Assembly (NCBI RefSeq): GCF_030063365.1
Contig: NZ_JASISY010000003.1
Coordinates: forward strand, 124,001-188,000
Reading direction: 5' to 3'
Source of the DNA: Cryobacterium sp. PH29-G1
Lineage (GTDB): Bacteria > Actinomycetota > Actinomycetes > Actinomycetales > Microbacteriaceae
Length of the DNA stretch: 64,000 bases
Positions 52,716 to 61,767 of the stretch are shown piece after piece (the first letter of the stretch is position 1; each line of letters starts with the position of its first letter). Position numbers and translations under genes: made by a program. The notes beneath the pieces are model-generated. The model was not told the origin of the DNA. It did not search any database and saw only the letters and a list, made by a program, of their open reading frames with translations.

Positions 52716-53831
52716 ATGACCGATTCCCAGCTGCCCGCCGAGGCGCCACGCATCGGCGTTGTTCGCGAGAGCGGGGCCGATGAGCGGCGTGTCGCTCTCG
52801 TGCCTCGCGCCGTCGCTACGCTCGTAGCCCAAGGGCTCGACGTCGTCGTCGAGCCCGGTGCCGGGGCGGAAGCCCTGATGGGCGACGATCTCTACCTCGC
52901 CGCCGGCGCCACCCTGGGCGATGCGTGGAGCGCCGACATCGTGCTCAAGGTTGCCGCGCCGACCGACAGCGAGATAGCCCGCATGTCCGCAGGCTCGACC
53001 CTGATCGGATTTCTCGCGCCGCGCAACGTTGACAATAAGATCAGCGCTTTGCAGGATGCCGGAATCGTCGGCTACGCGGTCGAAGCGATCCCGCGCATCT
53101 CCCGGGCGCAGGTCATGGACGCCCTCTCGTCGCAGGCGAACGTGGCCGGCTACAAGTCGGTTATTCTCGCGGCGTCACTGTCGACGAGGTTCTTCCCGAT
53201 GCTCACCACGGCGGCAGGAACAGTCAAGCCGGCCAGTGTGCTCGTGCTGGGCGTCGGCGTGGCGGGCCTGCAGGCTCTCGCAACCGCCAAACGGCTGGGC
53301 GGTCGTGCCACCGGCTATGACGTGCGACCGGAGGTCGCCGACCAGGTTCGTTCGGTGGGGGGCCAATGGCTCGACCTCGGGATCGATGCGGCCGGTGACG
53401 GCGGCTATGCCCGCGAGCTCACCGAGGAGGAGCGCGCCCAGCAGCAGGCGGCACTCGAGACCGCCATCTCTACGTTCGACGTCGTGATCACCACCGCTCT
53501 CGTGCCGGGGCGCCCGGCGCCGCGACTGGTGACGGCCGGTGCCGTGTACGGAATGAAGGCGGGCAGTGTCGTCATAGACATGGCGGGGGAGACCGGCGGT
53601 AACTGTGAACTGACCGTCCCCGGCGAGACCGTAGTGGTCGACGGTGTCACCATCGCTTCCCCGCTCAACCTGCCCTCGACCATGCCCGAACATGCCAGCG
53701 AACTGTATTCGAAGAATCTCACCGCGTTGCTCGGCCTGCTCGTGCGCGACGGCCGCCTCAACCCCGACTATTCCGACGACGTTGTCGCGCTCTCCTGCGT
53801 GACGCGCGACTCGGTCGCGAACAGGATCTGA
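52716..53831 (+). CDS. pntAA: NAD(P) transhydrogenase subunit alpha, part 1
   Basis: Soluble NAD(H)-binding domain I of the proton-translocating transhydrogenase, 371 residues from ATG 52716. IGVVRESGADERRVALVP near 9, the GYKSVILAA segment near 144 and the nucleotide-binding VLVLGVGVAGLQALATAKRLGGRATGYDVR (about 175-204). The split of PntA into two genes follows the Rhodospirillum-type organisation. Together with the next two genes it makes NADPH from NADH using the proton gradient. Confidence 0.93.
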   Translation: MTDSQLPAEAPRIGVVRESGADERRVALVPRAVATLVAQGLDVVVEPGAGAEALMGDDLYLAAGATLGDAWSADIVLKVAAPTDSEIARMSAGSTLIGFLAPRNVDNKISALQDAGIVGYAVEAIPRISRAQVMDALSSQANVAGYKSVILAASLSTRFFPMLTTAAGTVKPASVLVLGVGVAGLQALATAKRLGGRATGYDVRPEVADQVRSVGGQWLDLGIDAAGDGGYARELTEEERAQQQAALETAISTFDVVITTALVPGRPAPRLVTAGAVYGMKAGSVVIDMAGETGGNCELTVPGETVVVDGVTIASPLNLPSTMPEHASELYSKNLTALLGLLVRDGRLNPDYSDDVVALSCVTRDSVANRI

Positions 53832-53834
53832 TCC

Positions 53835-54155
53835 ATGGACTACACAAACTTCCTGGCGAACATCGCCATCCTCGTGCTCTCAGGCTTCATCGGGTTCGCG
53901 GTCATCTCCAAGGTGCCGAACACGTTGCACACCCCGCTCATGTCGGGTACCAACGCCATCCACGGCATCGTCGTGCTCGGCGCCCTGGTCGTGCTCGGCA
54001 CGGCGGAGAACCCGGGTATTCCGCTGCAGGTCATCTCCTTCGTGGCGATCGTGTTCGGAACTGTCAATGTCATCGGCGGTTTCGTCGTGACCGACCGGAT
54101 GCTCGCCATGTTTAAAACCCGCCCCACCAACGCCGCGACCGACGGGAAGAACTGA
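53835..54155 (+). CDS. pntAB: NAD(P) transhydrogenase subunit alpha, part 2
   Basis: 106 residues with three to four membrane helices: LANIAILVLSGFIGFAVISKVP, HGIVVLGALVVLG and a third near 70-95. It supplies the membrane part (domain II) contributed by the alpha chain. It starts 3 bases after pntAA and ends 2 bases before pntB. Confidence 0.92.
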   Translation: MDYTNFLANIAILVLSGFIGFAVISKVPNTLHTPLMSGTNAIHGIVVLGALVVLGTAENPGIPLQVISFVAIVFGTVNVIGGFVVTDRMLAMFKTRPTNAATDGKN

Positions 54156-54157
54156 CC

Positions 54158-55582
54158 ATGGAGATCCTCGTCTACGCCCTCTACATCATCGCTTTCGCGA
54201 TGTTCATTCTCGGACTCTCCGGCCTGACCGCGCCGAAATCCGCCGTTCGCGGCAACAAGATCGCGGCCGCCGGCATGGCCGTCGCCTTCGTCGCCACCCT
54301 CATCCACATCCGTGACACCAGCAGCTGGTTGCTCATCATCGCCGCACTCGTCGTGGGCGTGATCGTGGGCATTCCGCCCGCCCGCCGGGTGAAGATGACG
54401 GCGGTGCCGCAGCTCGTGGCACTGTTCAACGGCGTCGGGGGCGGAACGGTTGCCCTCATCGCCTGGGGTGAGTACATCGACAGCGACGGCTTCACCGGTC
54501 TGCATGTGACATCCGGTCCGGTACTCCCGCTCGTCATTGCCTCGCTCTTCGCTGCCATCATCGGATCGTTGTCGTTCTGGGGCTCGATAGTGGCGTTCAT
54601 GAAGCTGCAGCAGATCCTGCCCGGGCATCCGTTGTCGGTCGGCCGGTTGCAACAACCGCTCAACGCGATCCTGTTCATCGGCGCTGTTGTGGCGGCGGTC
54701 ATCGTCGGTATCGGCTCGGCCAGCGCCGGGGCAAGCCCGATCTGGTTCGTCGCGATCTTGATCTTGGCCGGCATCCTCGGGGTGACCATGGTGCTCCCGA
54801 TCGGTGGCGCCGATATGCCCGTCGTCATCTCACTGCTCAACGCACTCACCGGCCTCTCGGCCGCAGCGGCCGGGCTGGCGCTGAACAATATCGCCATGAT
54901 CGTGGCCGGCATGATCGTCGGCGCCTCGGGCACCATCCTCACCAACCTCATGGCGAAAGCGATGAACCGGTCCATCCTCTCCATCGTGGCCGGCGGGTTC
55001 GGCGGCGGCAGCGGCGGCTCAGGCGCTGCCACGTCAAGCGCCGGTGACCAGGTGGCGAAGTCCACCTCGGCAGCGGATGCCGCCATCAAGCTCGCCTACG
55101 CCAACCAGGTCATCGTCGTACCCGGCTACGGCCTCGCTGTCGCCCAGGCCCAGCACGCGGTCAAGGATATGGCCAAGGTGCTCGAAGCCCGTGGTATCGA
55201 AGTGAAATACGCGATCCATCCGGTGGCTGGCCGTATGCCGGGGCACATGAACGTGCTCCTCGCCGAAGCCGATGTCGAATACGACGCCATGAAAGAGATG
55301 GACGATATCAACGGCGAGTTCTCCCGCACCGACGTCACCATCGTCATCGGCGCCAACGACGTCACCAACCCTGCCGCACGCACCGACCCCAACTCGCCGA
55401 TCTTCGGCATGCCCGTGCTCAATGTGACCGAGTCCAGGTCGGTGATCGTGCTCAAGCGCTCCATGAGTTCCGGCTTCGCCGGCATCGAGAACCCGCTGTT
55501 TTTCGGCGCCAACACCACGATGCTCTTCGGCGATGCGAAGAAGTCCGTCGCGCAGGTGACCGAGGAACTCAAGGCGCTCTAA
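54158..55582 (+). CDS. pntB: NAD(P) transhydrogenase subunit beta
   Basis: 474 residues: about eight membrane helices (1-260), a glycine-rich linker (GGFGGGSGGSGAA near 285) and the NADP(H)-binding domain III with VIVVPGYGLAVAQAQHAV near 322, PVAGRMPGHMNVLLAEADV near 358, and GANDVTNPAAR near 400. It completes the complex. A strong bidirectional terminator follows at 55718. Confidence 0.94.
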   Translation: MEILVYALYIIAFAMFILGLSGLTAPKSAVRGNKIAAAGMAVAFVATLIHIRDTSSWLLIIAALVVGVIVGIPPARRVKMTAVPQLVALFNGVGGGTVALIAWGEYIDSDGFTGLHVTSGPVLPLVIASLFAAIIGSLSFWGSIVAFMKLQQILPGHPLSVGRLQQPLNAILFIGAVVAAVIVGIGSASAGASPIWFVAILILAGILGVTMVLPIGGADMPVVISLLNALTGLSAAAAGLALNNIAMIVAGMIVGASGTILTNLMAKAMNRSILSIVAGGFGGGSGGSGAATSSAGDQVAKSTSAADAAIKLAYANQVIVVPGYGLAVAQAQHAVKDMAKVLEARGIEVKYAIHPVAGRMPGHMNVLLAEADVEYDAMKEMDDINGEFSRTDVTIVIGANDVTNPAARTDPNSPIFGMPVLNVTESRSVIVLKRSMSSGFAGIENPLFFGANTTMLFGDAKKSVAQVTEELKAL

Positions 55583-55585
55583 GCC

Positions 55586-55699
55586 CGGCTCGACGCCGAT
55601 AACGTCGGCGAGCTCGAGTGGCTGGCGGCCGAGTGGGGTCGCGGCACATCGATGACCGGGGCGCGGGAAGCGCTCGGCCGGATTGCACCGCCCAACTGA
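55586..55699 (+). other. Open, protein-like stretch in frame behind the pntB stop
   Basis: After the pntB TAA the same frame continues for 38 codons (LDADNVGELEWLAAEWG is the clearest part) to TGA 55699, with natural-looking acidic/aliphatic composition. It has no start codon near its beginning. It could be the tail of a decayed neighbour or chance; I do not recognise it. Confidence 0.25.
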
Positions 55700-55717
55700 T
55701 GTGGCCCAGGCTGCAGT

Positions 55718-55763
55718 GCACGACCAAGGGCCCCGACGGATTCGTCGGGGCCCTTGGTCGTGC
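55718..55763. terminator. Strong bidirectional terminator
   Basis: A perfect 20-bp stem (GCACGACCAAGGGCCCCGAC and its inverse) with a 6-base loop lies between pntB and the converging surface-protein gene, 18 bases past the latter's stop. Confidence 0.9.
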
Positions 55764-55781
55764 TTGATTACGTGGTGCTGG

Positions 55782-57389
55782 TTACGCGGTGCGGTGCTTG
55801 CGGCGCAGCGCGGCGCCGAACAGCAGGACGCCAGCGAGGGTGAGCGCAAGGGCTCCGAGGGCGCCGGTGCTGCCGGAGAATCCGGTTGCGGCCAGTTCGG
55901 CCTCGACGGCCGGTACGGCCGTCACCGTGGTTGCGGCGACAGCGGCATCGACGATGGTATCGACCGGGGCAGCGGTTTCAACCGGAATTCCCGTGTAGTT
56001 CGATGACAGAAGCTGGCCGGCGGCATCGATTTCGAAGTACACGACGCGGCTGAGGGTGGTCCCGGTGTTATCGGTGGAATCGAGTGTGATCGAGTGCCAT
56101 CCGGTTTCGAGGCCGGCCGGGATGGTCGCGACGCCGGAGACGGTTCCGGTGGACGTGACAAATCCGTTGCCGATGACCTGCGGGGTGGAGCGCAGGGTCA
56201 GGGTCCACGCGGCGCCGTCCTGCAAGCCGCTCGCGGAATAGGTAATGTCACTGCCGGCGATGAGTGCGCCGACTGAGGCGTTCAGGGTGAGGTCGGCGGC
56301 AACGGGCTCGTTGATGACGGTCAGCGTCAGCGCGCGATCCGCATCCATCCCTTCATCGTCTGCAAGATAGATGTATGTGTCGACGGCGCCCACGGTGGTC
56401 GGCGTTCCAAAGATGTGGATGGTGGGGGGTGTTTCGTCGTCCGACCACGTGTTGAGAACTTCGGCTTCGAGGCCGGCCGGCAGGTCGCCGATCTGGGCGT
56501 AGCCGCCGTGGGTCCAATCGAAGTTGTCATAGCCGTCGAAGGTGAGGGTGGTGTCGACGGCGACGCCGCGGGTGAACGTGGTCGTTCCGACGACGTCGAA
56601 GCACTGCTGCTCAGACGAGATCTCGGCGATCTCGGTGTTCGCATACGACAACCAGTCGGCATCAATGCTGGTCAGGAGAGTGGGCAGTGCTGCCGGGTCA
56701 GCACACGCCTCGTAGCCGATCAGGATGTTCTCCAGCCTGGCGGACGAGGCCACACCAAAGTCGAAGGAGAGCGTGTCGTTGCCGTTTACGTAGCTCGCTT
56801 CCCCCGTGCTCTTCCACAGCAGGTAGGGATCGTAGATACCCGTATCAGTCGACAGGAGGAACGTGTCGTACGGCGTGTACGTTGAATCACCGTCAGAGCC
56901 GAGGTTGCCAGTGATGAACAGCGGCATATCTGCCGGAATATCCGTTCCCGCCTCGAAAACGTCGACGGTCCATGTCGCCGTGTTGCCAACGAACGTGCGC
57001 GTCACATGCGCATCGACGAAGCCGTCGGTGAGGCTGTTATAGACATCGGTGTCGACGAACGTAAACGTCGTGCCGTCGACTTCGTAGGTGTCTGCGGTGA
57101 AGAGGTACTGCGATTCGTCCGCGTTGGTCGTTCCGACGTAGCCGAAGCCATCATAGGCATCGGTCGTGTGTTCAGTCCGGGCGTCGCTGATGCTACCCGA
57201 GGTCTGGCAGACGTAATTGAACGAAGTGGTCGCGGTGTCAACACTGCTGCTGCTCACTCCGCCGCCGAGCCCGCACAGGAGGGATTCATTGGTGACGTTC
57301 CCGGGGCTGGCCTGCGCGGGGGCTGCGAGAAGCATCACCCCAGCCAGGGAAAGTGCCGTGACGGCAGCGGTCAGAGTTCTCTTTTTCAT
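55782..57389 (-). CDS. Secreted, sortase-anchored (LAATG) surface protein
   Basis: 535 residues from ATG 57389 (GGGAAGA upstream; longer readings add a junk N-terminus). Signal peptide MKKRTLTAAVTALSLAGVM with cleavage after AQA near 28. The C-terminus has a sorting signal: LAATG near residue 500, a hydrophobic helix and the tail RRKHRTA. LAxTG is the motif used by class E sortases of high-GC actinobacteria. The body is Thr/Asp/Val rich, likely beta-sandwich modules; around 300-400 it resembles an Ig-like/putative-Ig repeat (ADDEGMDADRALTLTVINEP). Adhesion or envelope function is a guess. It has slightly lower GC than its neighbours. Confidence 0.82.
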   Translation of the reverse strand: MKKRTLTAAVTALSLAGVMLLAAPAQASPGNVTNESLLCGLGGGVSSSSVDTATTSFNYVCQTSGSISDARTEHTTDAYDGFGYVGTTNADESQYLFTADTYEVDGTTFTFVDTDVYNSLTDGFVDAHVTRTFVGNTATWTVDVFEAGTDIPADMPLFITGNLGSDGDSTYTPYDTFLLSTDTGIYDPYLLWKSTGEASYVNGNDTLSFDFGVASSARLENILIGYEACADPAALPTLLTSIDADWLSYANTEIAEISSEQQCFDVVGTTTFTRGVAVDTTLTFDGYDNFDWTHGGYAQIGDLPAGLEAEVLNTWSDDETPPTIHIFGTPTTVGAVDTYIYLADDEGMDADRALTLTVINEPVAADLTLNASVGALIAGSDITYSASGLQDGAAWTLTLRSTPQVIGNGFVTSTGTVSGVATIPAGLETGWHSITLDSTDNTGTTLSRVVYFEIDAAGQLLSSNYTGIPVETAAPVDTIVDAAVAATTVTAVPAVEAELAATGFSGSTGALGALALTLAGVLLFGAALRRKHRTA

Positions 57390-57474
57390 GGATGTCTTCC
57401 CGACATATTTGTAGCGATTCTCAAAACGCGAAGTCGGATTCGAGACAGATAAATACCAAACTAAGGGAATGTTA

Positions 57475-57491
57475 TTGCCCGAATAGGGCAA
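57475..57491. promoter_or_regulatory. Palindrome TTGCCC-N5-GGGCAA upstream of the surface-protein gene
   Basis: A perfect 6-bp inverted repeat in the unusually AT-rich 230-base intergenic region, 86 bases before the surface-protein start and 129 before the divergent peptidase. A regulator site is plausible; no partner is known. Confidence 0.4.
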
Positions 57492-57619
57492 ATGGGCGTT
57501 CGGGTGCGCCCCAGAAGGGGGGCAGAATGTCGAGTCTAGCGATGGCTCCGTGGGCACCGCGGACACCGCTGAGCGGCTTCACTCGGCCAGCTGTCACCCC
57601 GCCCGGATAGGCTGAAGAC

Positions 57620-59584
57620 ATGACTGAGCTGGCTACTGCATCCGGAATCAACCAGGCCGAACTCGACCCGGAGGTACGGCCGCAAAACGACCTCTTTCGG
57701 CACGTGAACGGCAAGTGGATCGCGCGCAGCGAGATCCCCGCCGACAAGGCGCGTTGGGGCTCCTTCATGATGCTCGCCGAAGACGCCGAGAAGGCCGTGC
57801 GCGAAATCATCATCGAGGCGCAGACCGCTCCGAAGGGCAGTCTCGAGCGCAAGTTCGGCGACCTCTACACGAGCTTTCTCGACGAAGAACGCATCGAAGC
57901 ACTCGGCGCCACGCCGCTGGTCAGCGACCTCGCTGCGGTCGACGCGGTCACCACCATCTCCGAACTGCTCTCGACCCTCGGCCGGCTCGAACGCGGCGGC
58001 GTGGCGGGAGCCTTCCACCTCTACGTCGACAACGACCCGGGAAACCCCGAGCGCTACCTGGTCTTCATCGCGCAGGGCGGCATCGGCTTGCCCGACGAGT
58101 CGTACTACCGCGAAGAAAAGTTCGCCGAGATTCGTACGAAATACCAAGAATTTCTTGAGCGGATGTTCACCCTCGCCGGTTTCGCCGACGCCGCCGAACG
58201 TGCCGGGCGGGTATTTGCCCTTGAAACCGAACTCGCCGCGCACCACTGGGACAAAGTCGCTACCCGCGACAGCGAGAAAACCTACAACCTGCGCACCTGG
58301 GGTCAGGTATCGGCGCTCGCCGCTGGCGCCGACGTCGACCTCTGGCTGGAGGGCCTCGACGCCCCGGCCGGCGCCTTCGAAGAGGTCGTCGTGCGCGAGC
58401 CGAGCTTCATCGCCGGGCTCGCCGAGACCCTGACCGATGACCGCCTGGAATCATGGCAGGACTGGCTGCGCTGGCAGGTCATCCGCTCGAGTGCCGCCTA
58501 CCTGTCGGGTGAATTCGTGGAGGCGAACTTCGACTTCTACGGTCGTACCCTGAGCGGAACCCCGCAGCTGCGCGACCGCTGGAAGCGCGGTGTCTCACTC
58601 GTGGAGGGTGCCCTCGGCGAGGCCGTCGGACGTATCTACGTGGATCGCCACTTCAAGCCGAGCGCCAAGGCGAGCATGGACGTGCTCGTGGCCAACCTCG
58701 TCACCGCCTACGAAAACAGCATCAGCACCCTCGACTGGATGACCGAGGAGACCCGCGGCCGCGCCCTCGAAAAGCTGAGCAAATTCACGCCCAAGATCGG
58801 CTACCCGGTGAAATGGCGCGATTACTCGAGCCTCGAGATCACCGCCGACGACCTCATCAGCAACGTCAAGGCCGCGGGCGAGTTCGAGTTTCAGCGCGAG
58901 CTCGGCAAGATCGGCAAGCCGCTCGATCGTGACGAGTGGTTCATGACCCCGCAGACCATCAACGCCTACTACAACCCCGGATTCAACGAGATCGTTTTTC
59001 CGGCCGCCATTTTGCAGTTTCCGTTCTTCGACGAGAGCCGCGATCCGGCCGCCAACTACGGCGCGATCGGCGCGGTCATCGGCCACGAGATCGGCCACGG
59101 GTTCGACGACCAGGGCTCGAAGTACGACGGCGACGGCCGTCTCATTGACTGGTGGACCGCCGAAGACAAGGCTGCATTCGAGCTGCGCACGACCGCGCTC
59201 ATCGAGCAGTTCGACGGCCTCGAGCCCCGGGCCATTCCGGGTCACACCGTCAATGGTGCCCTCACCATCGGCGAGAACATCGGCGACCTCGGCGGCCTCT
59301 CCATCGCCTGGAAGGCGTACGTGCTTTCGCTGAACGGCGAAGAAAGCCCGGTCATCGACGGACTCACCGGCGCGGAACGCTTCTTCCTCTCCTGGGCCCA
59401 GGCCTGGCAAATGAAGCTGCGCGACGCTGAGGCCATCCGCTTGCTGGCTATCGACCCGCACTCGCCGAACGAGTTTCGCTGCAACCAGATCGTCAGCAAC
59501 ATTCCCGCGTTCTATGAGGCGTTTCAGGTGAGCGAAGCGGATGCCCTCTGGCTCGCCCCCGAGAAACGCGTCACCATTTGGTGA
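57620..59584 (+). CDS. pepO: M13-family zinc metallopeptidase (PepO-like)
   Basis: 654 residues, full length for the neprilysin family. Zinc site H489-E-I-G-H493 in VIGHEIGHGFDDQG, third ligand E552 in GENIGDLGG, and the substrate-binding NPGFNEIVFPAAILQ near 452. There is no signal peptide or membrane helix, so it acts in the cytoplasm on oligopeptides, or is released by another route. The start ATG 57620 is divergent from the surface protein. The stop overlaps the next gene start by one base. Confidence 0.92.
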   Translation: MTELATASGINQAELDPEVRPQNDLFRHVNGKWIARSEIPADKARWGSFMMLAEDAEKAVREIIIEAQTAPKGSLERKFGDLYTSFLDEERIEALGATPLVSDLAAVDAVTTISELLSTLGRLERGGVAGAFHLYVDNDPGNPERYLVFIAQGGIGLPDESYYREEKFAEIRTKYQEFLERMFTLAGFADAAERAGRVFALETELAAHHWDKVATRDSEKTYNLRTWGQVSALAAGADVDLWLEGLDAPAGAFEEVVVREPSFIAGLAETLTDDRLESWQDWLRWQVIRSSAAYLSGEFVEANFDFYGRTLSGTPQLRDRWKRGVSLVEGALGEAVGRIYVDRHFKPSAKASMDVLVANLVTAYENSISTLDWMTEETRGRALEKLSKFTPKIGYPVKWRDYSSLEITADDLISNVKAAGEFEFQRELGKIGKPLDRDEWFMTPQTINAYYNPGFNEIVFPAAILQFPFFDESRDPAANYGAIGAVIGHEIGHGFDDQGSKYDGDGRLIDWWTAEDKAAFELRTTALIEQFDGLEPRAIPGHTVNGALTIGENIGDLGGLSIAWKAYVLSLNGEESPVIDGLTGAERFFLSWAQAWQMKLRDAEAIRLLAIDPHSPNEFRCNQIVSNIPAFYEAFQVSEADALWLAPEKRVTIW

Positions 59585-60555
59585 TGGCCGTTCCCAGTCG
59601 CGATGCCGAGGGCGCGGGCGGTCAGCATGCCGGCGTGAACCCGGCGTCCAGCGCAGCGGATGCCGGCGGCGGTGCCCGCTCCCGGCACGCCGCCGCGCCC
59701 GCTGGCAAACATCGCACCTCGAATTCTCCCGAAAGCTTCGCCCGCGGTTTTGCAGCCCTGGGCGAGCTCGCTCTGGGCGGAGTGCAGGTCTCGGCCCGGG
59801 CGACCGATCTCGCAACCGGGCGGGTGCTGTTTTCGGTCGACGACCACGTGTCGATGCCGACGGCGAGCATCGGCAAGGTGCTGCTTCTCATCGAGGTGGC
59901 AGCGCGCTTGAACGACGCCGAATTCGGCCTGGCCACGATGCTCGAGCGCACCCCGCTGGACGCCGTGACCGACTCGGGCGTGTGGCAGCACCTGCAGGTG
60001 GCGCGACTCGGCGTCGCCGACCTCGCTGCGCTGGTCGGCGCGACGAGTGACAACCTCGCAACGAACGTGCTCATTCGCGCCGTGGGGTTGCACTCGGTGC
60101 GCACCCGCACGGAGCAGCTGGGACTCAGCCGAACCGCGCTGCTCGATCTGGTGCGCGATCAGCGCGGCCCGGATGATGCACCACAGCTGTCGGTCGGCAG
60201 TGCCAAAGAGCTCACCTGGTTGTTCACGGCATTGGCCCGCGGTGAGATTGTCGATGCCGCCACCAGCGCGCGGGTGATCGGTTGGCTCTCGCTCAACACC
60301 GACCTGTCGCTCGTGGCCAGCGCGTTCGGGCTGGATCCGCTCGCGCACCGCGAAAGCGACCACGGTCTGCTCATGGTCAACAAGACCGGGGCGACCACCG
60401 GCGTGCGCAGCGAGGTGGGTATTCTTCGCGGTCCGCGGGCCGGCGTGACGTACGCCGTCTCGATGTGCTTCGATGACACCGAGCTCATGACCCGACTCGC
60501 AGTGCTCGACGGGATGCGCGCGGTCGGCGCCGATTTGCTGGAGTACGTGCACTAG
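59584..60555 (+). CDS. Serine hydrolase of the class A beta-lactamase fold
   Basis: 323 residues from ATG 59584 (TGATG overlap with the peptidase stop). SxxK motif S95-I-G-K98, SDN triad at 155-157 and KTG at 267-269 are all present. The Glu of the omega loop (ExxLN), needed for beta-lactam deacylation, is not evident (the region reads RDQRGPDDAP). No signal peptide: the first 50 residues are Ala/Gly/His/Arg rich. So it is more likely a penicillin-binding-type esterase or amidase acting inside the cell than a resistance enzyme. Confidence 0.8.
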   Translation: MAVPSRDAEGAGGQHAGVNPASSAADAGGGARSRHAAAPAGKHRTSNSPESFARGFAALGELALGGVQVSARATDLATGRVLFSVDDHVSMPTASIGKVLLLIEVAARLNDAEFGLATMLERTPLDAVTDSGVWQHLQVARLGVADLAALVGATSDNLATNVLIRAVGLHSVRTRTEQLGLSRTALLDLVRDQRGPDDAPQLSVGSAKELTWLFTALARGEIVDAATSARVIGWLSLNTDLSLVASAFGLDPLAHRESDHGLLMVNKTGATTGVRSEVGILRGPRAGVTYAVSMCFDDTELMTRLAVLDGMRAVGADLLEYVH

Positions 60556-60625
60556 CCCAGCCAAGTTGTGCCATCGTGGAGTTGTCGGGCAGAGACGCCC
60601 GCCACCTACGCGAAGGAGCTATGCC

Positions 60626-61519
60626 ATGGCGGTCATCGGATGGATTGGGCTGGGCCACATGGGCGGCCCCATGACGGCGAATCTGGTGAAGGCCGGGCAC
60701 AGTGTGCGCGGCTTCGACCTCAACACCGAAGCCCTCGACGCGGCGGTGGCTGCGGGCGTCACACGCCAGACGAGCATCGCCGACGCGGTGGCCGGTGCCG
60801 ACGTGGTCTTCACCATGCTGCCCAAAGGCGAGCACGCCCGCGCGGTGTACTTCGGCGACGAGGGTGTGCTGGCCAACGCCGACACCAAGACTCTGCTGGT
60901 GGACTCCTCGACCATCGATATTGAATCTGCTCAGGCGTTGCACGATGCCGCCGCCGGGGCCGGCTTTCGCTTTGTCGATGCCCCGGTCTCGGGCGGCATC
61001 ACCGGTGCCGAGGCCGGCACGCTCACCTTCATGATCGGCGGTGCAGCGGATGCCGTCGCCGAAGCCACCACATTCATTGAGCCGATGGCCGCGAATATCA
61101 TTCCCACCGGTGGGGCCACGACCGGCCAGGCCGCGAAGATCTGCAACAATCTCATGCTGTTCATTAACCTTGCGGCGACCTCGGAAGGCGCTGTTTTGGC
61201 CGATCGGCTGGGACTGGACCCGCAGGTGTTCTGGAATATCGCATCCGTTTCCTCGGGGGATAGCTGGGCGCTGCGCACCTGGTATCCCATTGCCGGAGTG
61301 GTGCCGTCTGCGGCCGTGAACCGGGATTTTGCGCCGACCTTCACGGCCGAGCTGGCCAATAAGGACATGGGCCTCGCGGTTGCTGCCGCTGCCGCCACCG
61401 ACACACCGCTGGAGATCGGGCAGCACGTGCAGCAACTGTTCCAGCGCCTGATCGACCACGGCCAGGGCGGCAAGGACTGCTCGATGATCGTGCAACTGGT
61501 CGACGGCACCCTGGAGTAG
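60626..61519 (+). CDS. mmsB: 3-hydroxyisobutyrate dehydrogenase, second copy
   Basis: 297 residues from ATG 60626 (GAAGGAG upstream). The sequence is very close to the mmsB at 6042-6944 over its whole length (roughly three quarters of residues identical by eye), with the same motifs: GLGHMGGPMTANL, DAPVSGGITGAEAGT and AKICNNLML. It stands without mmsA and without the LysR operator seen at the first copy. It may serve the same valine step or act on a related beta-hydroxyacid such as tartronate semialdehyde reductase substrates. Confidence 0.88.
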   Translation: MAVIGWIGLGHMGGPMTANLVKAGHSVRGFDLNTEALDAAVAAGVTRQTSIADAVAGADVVFTMLPKGEHARAVYFGDEGVLANADTKTLLVDSSTIDIESAQALHDAAAGAGFRFVDAPVSGGITGAEAGTLTFMIGGAADAVAEATTFIEPMAANIIPTGGATTGQAAKICNNLMLFINLAATSEGAVLADRLGLDPQVFWNIASVSSGDSWALRTWYPIAGVVPSAAVNRDFAPTFTAELANKDMGLAVAAAAATDTPLEIGQHVQQLFQRLIDHGQGGKDCSMIVQLVDGTLE

Positions 61520-61685
61520 GGTCGCGCGCCGCCGAGGGTCTCGCATCCTGGTCCTCGGAGCCAACTGGATGCCGGTGGTTTACGGCGCCGTCAGCTTCGT
61601 GCTCACCTTCGCCCTCTATTCGAACACTTGATGTCAGATTCCAGAGCAACAAGCGGCCGAATCCTGATGACCAAGGCCTAAGCCG

Positions 61686-61767
61686 CCGCCGAGCCGTGAG
61701 TTCCGGGTCGATTCGAACGATTCAACGGCGAGAAATTCACGGCTCGGTGCCACAAACTCACGGCTCA
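61686..61767. repeat. REP-like palindromic repeat element, copy 2
   Basis: One forward word (CGCCGAGCCGTGAGTT, 61687-61702) and two inverted words (61735-61749, 61753-61767) share sequence and order with copy 1 at 36711-36824. Its right end overlaps the stop codon of the membrane glycosyltransferase. The rest of the gene-free stretch 61520-61764 shows no other signal. Confidence 0.8.

Noticed and set aside
59584-60555. Beta-lactam resistance gene
   Set aside because: Core motifs fit the fold, but the missing signal peptide and omega-loop Glu make antibiotic hydrolysis doubtful.
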